From a virus, in the IMG/VR virus record IMGVR_UViG_3300042691_043041, positions 1 through 43,423 of that record: a stretch of 43,423 bases of DNA; one strand, given 5' to 3'. Position numbers and translations under genes: made by a program. The notes under the pieces are model-generated. The model saw only the letters and a list, made by a program, of their open reading frames with translations. It was not told where the DNA came from and ran no database searches. Each line of letters begins with the position of its first letter. Positions within the stretch are counted from its first letter, which is position 1. Positions 39,393-43,423 of the stretch are shown here, in pieces.

Positions 39393-39574
39393 GCCCAAAC
39401 CTCCAAGCCCGCGGCAAACATTTTGTCGTCAACCTCTCCGATGACCACGAGCGACGGGGAATCGATCAGCACGACTGTCGGTGCGCTGACTGATCGCATC
39501 ACGTCCGCCCGGCTCTTTTCTCCCTTCATCGGTTCTATTTCCTTTCCGTCCTGAACCCTTAGGATATTTTTCAT
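39389..39574 (-). CDS. Small KNI..DGKE protein, paralogue 1
   Basis: This 61-residue protein is the first gene of the leftward operon. Starts MKNILRVQDGKEIEPMKGEK and continues with β-strands (APTVVLIDSPSLVVIGEVDD). GGAGAG is close upstream of the ATG, and a promoter lies at 39655-39628. An in-frame extension to 39619 lacks support. No family was recognised. The duplicated N-terminus with the next gene may mark a common interaction surface. Confidence 0.6.
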   Translation of the reverse strand: MKNILRVQDGKEIEPMKGEKSRADVMRSVSAPTVVLIDSPSLVVIGEVDDKMFAAGLEVWA

Positions 39575-39627
39575 AGACTCTCCGCTTTCTGATCCATGGT
39601 GCTTTTTAGTGGCGCCCAATAATCAAC

Positions 39628-39655
39628 ACCATAACACAGACAGGCCGCCAGTCAA
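39628..39655 (-). promoter_or_regulatory. Leftward promoter candidate
   Basis: On the minus strand: TTGACT (39655-39650), 16-bp spacer, TATGGT (39633-39628). Transcription would start near 39620, about 45 bases ahead of the first leftward gene. The A/T-rich 20-bp repeat lies directly upstream of the -35, in UP-element position. Confidence 0.6.
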
Positions 39656-39674
39656 TAGGAAAAAATGCCGTGTT
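39655..39674. repeat. 20-bp exact repeat, copy 2
   Basis: Identical to 31671-31690 (ATAGGAAAAAATGCCGTGTT). Here it lies between the divergent promoters, touching the -35 of the leftward one. It again contains AGGA and ATG opening a very short frame (MPCY..., 11 codons). Confidence 0.85.
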
Positions 39675-39683
39675 ACATTTCGG

Positions 39684-39712
39684 TTGCGCGCCGCTTCTGA
39701 TGGCGCTATGGT
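39684..39712 (+). promoter_or_regulatory. Rightward promoter candidate of the replication module
   Basis: TTGCGC (39684-39689), 17-bp spacer, TATGGT (39707-39712). The -10 is the same as in the promoters at 2290 and 39655. The start would be near 39719, at the ATG of the small membrane protein gene, so its mRNA could be leaderless. Confidence 0.4.
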
Positions 39713-39715
39713 CGA

Positions 39716-39832
39716 ATGATGAGAATTCATCGTTCCTGCCGCTCCCGCGCTCGCTGGTTTTGGCGACAGCATAACCACACCGTTGCGCTAGTGATTGGGC
39801 TCGCCGTTCTCGCCGTCGCGGTCTATTGGTGA
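39716..39832 (+). CDS. Small membrane protein, 38 residues
   Basis: Two adjacent ATG codons (39716, 39719) open a frame with an Arg/His-rich start (MRIHRSCRSRARWFWRQHNH) and one transmembrane helix (TVALVIGLAVLAVAVYW). The stop overlaps the helicase ATG (TGATG), indicating coupling. The positive start would stay in the cytoplasm. Function unknown; early phage membrane peptides often alter host physiology, but nothing specific is visible. Confidence 0.5.
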   Translation: MMRIHRSCRSRARWFWRQHNHTVALVIGLAVLAVAVYW

Positions 39833-41244
39833 TGGCGATGCCAGAATTGCGGCAAGAGCAGATTTCCGCGCTTTCTGCGCTTAACGGAAAAAATGCCTAC
39901 GGCATTTTTGCCCGCATGGGCGCCGGCAAGACTGCGATCGCGCTGCGCGACGCGCAGCGGCTCTACGAGCGCGGCGCAATTTCCAGACTCCTGATAACGG
40001 CGCCGCCCGGAGTGACGACACAGTGGATTCGCGAGCAAGCGCCGATTTGGCTCGGGTGTCGCTGGGTCGGGCTTGAGTACAAATCCCCGTCGTCGAGAAC
40101 AAAAGCCTACGTCGAGGAAGCGAGGGAGAAGCTAGCGACAAAAAATGCCCTGGTGGTGGTGGTCATTCACTTCGAGGCTTTTGTTACGGACGCGGGGATC
40201 TCCTTTGTGCAATGGTTCCTCAAAGAGCCGTGCGCCTGGGTGATTGACGAAAGCACCAAGATCAAGAACCCAAGGGCGCAGCGCACCAAGACGATTCACA
40301 AGCTGGCGCCGCTCGCCAAATATCGCCGCATTCTGAGCGGGACTCCGATCACGCGCGGCTATGAAGATTTGTGGGCGCAGATTTCTTTCCTAGACCGCAC
40401 CGTTTTGGGCCGGTCTTTCTACACGTTTCGGACTCGTTACTGTGAGCTGGCGCCGGTGTACGGCGCGCCGGCTGGTGCCATGAAGATTGTCGGCTACCAG
40501 CGCGTGAACGAGTTGATGCACAAAATCTCGGGGGTGGTGTTCCAAACAAAAAGCACCGACTTGCCCCAAAAAACCTACATCATGCGGCCAGTTCTGCTTA
40601 CTCCTGAGCAGCGGCGCTATTATGAAATGATCGAGCGCGCGCTAGATGACTTTCCGCCTGAGGACTTCGACATCAACAACGTTTTGACTCAAATGGTCAG
40701 GTTGATGCAAGTCTTGTCAGGATTCGTCGTAATAGACGAGGAAGTAAAGGTGCTGAAGTCGAATCGCGCGGCCGTGGTCGCCGACGTGATCGAGGAAACA
40801 GACGGTAAGGCTATTGTTTGGCATCGTTTCGCCCGCGATGCCGATACGATTCGCGACGAGTTGGCGCGGCGGTGTCCGGATATTCCTATCGTCGAGTATT
40901 CCGGGAGGGTTTCGACAGCGGATCGTGTCGCCGCGCTTGATGTTTTGCGCGCCACGGATGAGCGCGTCATTATGATTGCGCAGTTGCAGGCCGCAAGCCA
41001 TGGCCTTGACTGCCCGCAAGTGTCTACGTCCGTTTACTATTCTGGAACGTTCGACGCTGAAGTGCGCTGGCAATCTGAGGATCGCCAGCGGCCGGGGCTA
41101 ATGTTTCCGGGGGTTTACGTCGATTTGGTCGTGGCAGACTCGATCGACGGGCTCATCATCGAGAACAACAGGAATAAATGGACAACCGCAGAGACGGCGC
41201 GGCGCTTTCTTGCCGCGATCCGAGCACGTAGAGGTGAATCATGA
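39832..41244 (+). CDS. SNF2-type SF2 DNA helicase
   Basis: This is a 470-residue ATP-dependent DNA translocase. It has a Q-like motif (LRQEQISALSAL), Walker A in FARMGAGKTAIAL, motif Ia LLITAPPGVTTQWIREQAP, and Walker B as WVIDESTKIKN. Motif III is RILSGTPITRGYEDLWAQI and motif VI is EVRWQSEDRQRPG, with Q and R in the expected places. SNF2-type proteins are widespread in phage replication modules and may remodel or unwind DNA. ATG 39832 overlaps the preceding stop (TGATG). ATG 39838 is also possible. It overlaps the next gene by 4 bp. Confidence 0.88.
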   Translation: MAMPELRQEQISALSALNGKNAYGIFARMGAGKTAIALRDAQRLYERGAISRLLITAPPGVTTQWIREQAPIWLGCRWVGLEYKSPSSRTKAYVEEAREKLATKNALVVVVIHFEAFVTDAGISFVQWFLKEPCAWVIDESTKIKNPRAQRTKTIHKLAPLAKYRRILSGTPITRGYEDLWAQISFLDRTVLGRSFYTFRTRYCELAPVYGAPAGAMKIVGYQRVNELMHKISGVVFQTKSTDLPQKTYIMRPVLLTPEQRRYYEMIERALDDFPPEDFDINNVLTQMVRLMQVLSGFVVIDEEVKVLKSNRAAVVADVIEETDGKAIVWHRFARDADTIRDELARRCPDIPIVEYSGRVSTADRVAALDVLRATDERVIMIAQLQAASHGLDCPQVSTSVYYSGTFDAEVRWQSEDRQRPGLMFPGVYVDLVVADSIDGLIIENNRNKWTTAETARRFLAAIRARRGES

Positions 41245-41453
41245 ACGAGCCTGAGGGATTGGTGACGTGCAAGGAATGCGGTCATACGTATCACGAAAAC
41301 GGCCCTGAGCACGAGTGCTGGGCTGTTTTCGATTACTGGCGCTGTATTTGGGAGGCGTTGGCGCTGCGCGAGGGGCGCGCGCCGGGAACGGGGCTTGTCG
41401 CGCACCGCGGTGCGTTCGGCGAGCCGCCGGACAAAAAAGAAGCGCCCGGTTAG
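41241..41453 (+). CDS. Small zinc-ribbon-like protein
   Basis: This is a 70-residue protein. The N-terminal part CKECGHTYHENGPEHECW has the CxxC...H...H.C spacing of a zinc-binding ribbon. The middle is a helix (FDYWRCIWEALALREG) and the end is flexible and charged. ATGA overlap with the helicase gene suggests that both act together. No family was recognised. Confidence 0.6.
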   Translation: MNEPEGLVTCKECGHTYHENGPEHECWAVFDYWRCIWEALALREGRAPGTGLVAHRGAFGEPPDKKEAPG

Positions 41454-41497
41454 GACGCTTCAGAGAGATAGGGGGAGGAAATCGCATCATCGCGACG

Positions 41498-41623
41498 GTG
41501 ATCGAAGGACCACCCAACGACAACGCCACCCTACAGGAGGCGGGGGAGGGAGTCAAGAAGAAATTTCGGGGCGACTCGCCTCGCCTACTCGGCGCGCGCC
41601 GGGTTGCGGCGGTTTTCTGTTGA
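41498..41623 (+). CDS. Possible small protein, low confidence
   Basis: An open frame with protein-like start (VIEGPPNDNATLQEAGEGVK) ends in VAAVFC, where the last codons are the dispersed motif. GGGGGAGG lies at 41471-41478, too far for GTG 41498 but well placed for an unusual ATC start. The 252 bases from 41454 to 41705 otherwise hold a copy of the motif (41604) and a promoter candidate (41646). Confidence 0.25.
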   Translation: MIEGPPNDNATLQEAGEGVKKKFRGDSPRLLGARRVAAVFC

Positions 41624-41645
41624 CAACCAATTGTGGAAATTGCCC

Positions 41646-41674
41646 TTGATTCCATAGGCGTTGTGTGTTAAGGT
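41646..41674 (+). promoter_or_regulatory. Promoter candidate for the 41706 gene
   Basis: TTGATT (41646-41651), 17-bp spacer, TAAGGT (41669-41674). GATTC, a GANTC site, overlaps the -35. A better -35 (TTGACA, 41620) has no -10 at the right distance. Transcription would start about 25 bases ahead of the ATG at 41706. Confidence 0.45.
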
Positions 41675-41705
41675 CCGCCGGCTTGGTTACGGAAAAGGAC
41701 GGAAA

Positions 41706-42272
41706 ATGTCGCAAGAAGCAGACGTGGACGAAGTGTTTGATTCGCGACTGGGAGCGGTCGCAAAAATGGTCAACACGATGTTGGCCTTGGAAGCAGAAGC
41801 GGCGCAACTCGAAGAAGAAGCGGCGGCGCGGCGAGAAGTCGCGCGCAAGCTGTCGATGGTTGACATCCCGACAATGTTCGGCGATCTTGGCATTTCCGGG
41901 TTCACGCGGCCGGACGGCAGCAAGGTCTCAGTCAAGGCGTTTGTCAAAGCCGCGATTCCGGCCGATTCTCTCGGGGAGGCGGTTGCGTGGCTCGATTCCG
42001 TTGGTGCCGGCGATCTTGTCAAGAGCACGATCGCAACTGCGATTGCTCGTGAAGATCACGTTTCGGCCCGCGCGGCGGTGGAAGCGCTGAAAGCGCTCGG
42101 CCTTACAGTCGAGCGGAAAGATTCTGTGCACTGGGCAACGCTGACCGCTTGGTGCAAAGACAAGCTCGCGGACGGCGAGGAATTGCCGGCGAAACTGTTA
42201 GGGCTTGAGATGGGGATGAAAACCTATATCAAGTATCCGCGATCGTCTAGCAACAGCAAAGGAGGTGATTGA
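41706..42272 (+). CDS. Conserved-type phage protein next to the SSB-like gene, unknown function
   Basis: This is a 188-residue protein. Residues 25-50 form an acidic coiled-coil-like helix (MLALEAEAAQLEEEAAARRE). A helical middle follows (AIPADSLGEAVAWLDSVG, ARAAVEALKALGLTVERK). The end is VHWATLTAWCKDKLADGEEL, LGLEMGMKTYIKYPR and a Ser/Asn/Gly tail. The TLxAxxKxxLxxGxxxPxxLLGxxxGxK pattern is one I know from phage replication regions without a known role. Its last codons contain an almost perfect ribosome-binding sequence (AAAGGAGGTGAT), with no ordinary gene start right after it. Confidence 0.7.
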   Translation: MSQEADVDEVFDSRLGAVAKMVNTMLALEAEAAQLEEEAAARREVARKLSMVDIPTMFGDLGISGFTRPDGSKVSVKAFVKAAIPADSLGEAVAWLDSVGAGDLVKSTIATAIAREDHVSARAAVEALKALGLTVERKDSVHWATLTAWCKDKLADGEELPAKLLGLEMGMKTYIKYPRSSSNSKGGD

Positions 42273-42280
42273 ATCAAAAC

Positions 42281-42336
42281 TGAACACTGAACGATGAACG
42301 ATGAACGATGAACACTGAACTCTGAACGATGAAAGG
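42281..42336 (+). repeat. Heptamer repeat TGAACGA with a ladder of five-codon ORFs
   Basis: Eight units of seven bases: TGAACAC, TGAACGA three times, TGAACAC, TGAACTC, TGAACGA, TGAAAGG. ATG codons at 42294, 42301 and 42308 each open a five-codon frame (MNDER, MNDEH, MNTEL) ending in TGA. The last unit supplies the ribosome-binding site of the SSB-like gene. It lies directly after a strong, orphaned Shine-Dalgarno sequence (42258-42269). Confidence 0.8.
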
Positions 42337-42343
42337 AAGCCCC

Positions 42344-43099
42344 ATGGGCGAAGTCTCTGTTTGGGATGGTTTCGAGGATGCCGGATTTTCGGACGATGCG
42401 TCCGATTATGGCCGGTGCATGGTCTACATCTTGCAGGCACTGTCGGAAGATTGCGTTTCCGGGGTAGCACGGCCGGGAACGCTGAAGATCACTGGGCTTG
42501 ACTTCTTCATTCCGGGCGACGAGGGATTGGCTTTCGTTTCGGTGTTGTCCAAGCGGCAGTTTGTCGAGTGGGTGCCGAGAGCGGCCGGCGGCGGATTTGT
42601 CGCCGCTTACGAGCCCGACGATCCGGCGGTGATCCGCGCCCTTGTCGCGGCGAAGAACGACAAGAAGAATCTTCGGCTCGGCGAAAATGATCTGGTCGAA
42701 ACCGTTTACTGGGCGGTGCTGGCGTTGCCGGCGGGGGCTGACGGCCCGCCGTTGCCGGCTGTGATTCCGCTCACGCGGACGAAATTGCGGCCGTTCCAAA
42801 ACGCGATGACCAAGCTTCGCTTTTCGTGTCAAGGCGCGCGCCGGCCGGCGTTTTCTTACCGGCTTCGCGCAAAGACGGCCGCCGTGAAAAATAAGGCCAA
42901 TCAGCCTTATTTCAACTTCGCGTTCGGGTTCGACGGCGAATCCATCGCCGAGACTGAAATCAAGCCCGGCAGCGGTCTCTGTCGCGCCGCCGCTGATATG
43001 TGGCAGCGGCTGCACGCTGAGGGATTGCGGGTCGATCATACCAACGCAAACGCCGTCGAGGAGGTAAGCTCGACGGATGACAGCGAAATCCCCTTCTGA
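42344..43099 (+). CDS. SSB-like single-stranded DNA-binding protein
   Basis: This is a 251-residue protein. The body is β-rich (GTLKITGLDFFIPGDEGLAF, FVSVLSKRQFVEWVPRAAGG, KLRFSCQGARRPAFSYRLRA). The C-terminus, EEVSSTDDSEIPF, is the acidic tip with final PF that SSB proteins use to recruit partners. Conserved aromatic residues in the β part (YFNFAFGFDGE) could stack on DNA. The OB fold cannot be proven by eye. ATG 42344 with AAAGGAAG is preferred over ATG 42329. A terminator follows. Confidence 0.7.
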   Translation: MGEVSVWDGFEDAGFSDDASDYGRCMVYILQALSEDCVSGVARPGTLKITGLDFFIPGDEGLAFVSVLSKRQFVEWVPRAAGGGFVAAYEPDDPAVIRALVAAKNDKKNLRLGENDLVETVYWAVLALPAGADGPPLPAVIPLTRTKLRPFQNAMTKLRFSCQGARRPAFSYRLRAKTAAVKNKANQPYFNFAFGFDGESIAETEIKPGSGLCRAAADMWQRLHAEGLRVDHTNANAVEEVSSTDDSEIPF

Positions 43100-43113
43100 T
43101 TCAACTACCTTTG

Positions 43114-43136
43114 GGCGCCCGGTCGGGCGCCTTTTT
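43114..43136 (+). terminator. Intrinsic terminator after the SSB-like gene
   Basis: GGCGCCC (43114-43120) pairs with GGGCGCC (43125-43131) around GGTC, followed by TTTTT. A textbook Rho-independent terminator, 15 bp after the stop codon. It suggests that the SSB-like gene is made in larger amounts than the next gene. Confidence 0.85.
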
Positions 43137-43191
43137 GTGCCTTTGCTCCTATTAATTCTTGTGATATTCCCGCAACTCGCTCGGAGTGGCG

Positions 43192-43423
43192 ATGACGGCA
43201 GCGACAGCGGCTATTCTGGCTGGGATTTTCGCCGGGTATTCGCGCGCCCATACCAGATTCCGCCCGTCGCGCAAGACTGGGGCGAGCGCTGGTAAGGTAG
43301 AAGGGAAATACATCACGGTTCACGCGCCGATCGATATGACGGCGTGGGAGGCGCATTTGCGCGGCGAGGCCGGAGTCGGCGTTATTCCGCTAAGGGATGA
43401 CGGTGAAACCGTATCTTGGGGAG
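43192..43423 (+). CDS. Probable primase-polymerase (AEP/TOTE-type), 3' end cut by the window
   Basis: An ATG with GGAG five bases upstream opens a frame that runs to the last base without a stop (77 codons). After a variable start the sequence KVEGKYITVHAPIDMTAWEA, then HLRGEAGVGVIPLRDDGETV, resembles the beginning of archaeo-eukaryotic primase domains in phage and TOTE-type proteins. In those, a HLxGxxGxGxxPxxxDxxxxW segment leads into the catalytic DxD strand, which here would lie beyond the window. The context (helicase, SSB-like) fits a DNA primase. The catalytic residues are not visible. Confidence 0.55.
   Translation, partial: MTAATAAILAGIFAGYSRAHTRFRPSRKTGASAGKVEGKYITVHAPIDMTAWEAHLRGEAGVGVIPLRDDGETVSWG

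Noticed and set aside
43077-43295. Open frame overlapping the end of the SSB-like gene with a hydrophobic segment
   Set aside because: It runs through a perfect intrinsic terminator and overlaps a better supported gene starting at 43192.
1-43423. tRNA genes
   Set aside because: No cloverleaf-like arrangement with a T-loop GTTCRA pattern and CCA or acceptor pairing was noticed by eye. A tRNA search program would settle this.

Overview
The window looks like one continuous stretch of a tailed double-stranded DNA phage (or complete prophage) with a long, flexible tail and a lambda-like tail module. The DNA is GC-rich by eye. No host housekeeping genes, rRNA or tRNA genes were seen. A small GcrA-type DNA-binding protein (7028-7246) points to an alphaproteobacterial host, because GcrA is a cell-cycle regulator of that class. 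The host call is an inference from this one gene.

Layout. Positions 1-401 carry the end of a probable head-assembly gene. Positions 402-7795 are an accessory block inside the head module: a GANTC-rich 51-bp tandem repeat, an MT-A70 adenine methyltransferase, unknown genes, a DUF6948-like gene, and eight tandem overlapping genes (2964-5193) for Gly/Asp-rich low-complexity proteins. An IS607-type element follows, with an intact TnpB and a truncated TnpA, then the GcrA-like gene and a leader with five copies of an 11-bp hairpin motif. Positions 7796-19788 hold the major capsid protein, two large capsid-adjacent sugar-modification-type genes (a double glycosyltransferase, and a P-loop/sulfotransferase-like domain fused to a methyltransferase), a probable decoration protein, a 1566-residue repeat protein, and the head-tail connector set. 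Positions 19804-29335 are the tail: tube, the G/GT chaperone pair with an A_AAA_AAC frameshift site, tape measure, M/L/K-like tip proteins and tip protein J. Positions 29332-36093 are fibres, ending in a predicted two-enzyme tailspike (GH26-like plus DUF4038-like). Positions 36096-38101 are lysis: small membrane proteins, a 3TM holin and a GH24 lysozyme.

A strong terminator follows at 38160-38192. A leftward three-gene operon (39574-38445) then encodes two paralogous small proteins and a stand-alone IS110-type C-terminal domain. Divergent from it, the rightward replication module begins: a small membrane protein, an SNF2/SF2 helicase, a zinc-ribbon protein, a conserved unknown, an SSB-like protein with an acidic DSEIPF tail, and the first 77 codons of a probable primase-polymerase cut by the window end.

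The most unusual signals are these: (1) the eight-gene Gly/Asp array, with repeated identical 8-bp ATGNNTRR start/stop overlaps; (2) the 10-mer AACCGCCGCA, repeated about 25 times on both strands, which often sits in inverted pairs or has self-complementary flanks; (3) the GANTC-dense repeat next to an adenine methyltransferase in a phage that also carries a GcrA-like protein; (4) a heptamer repeat that makes a ladder of five-codon ORFs before the SSB-like gene. Family assignments come from recognising motifs by eye. No database search was possible.
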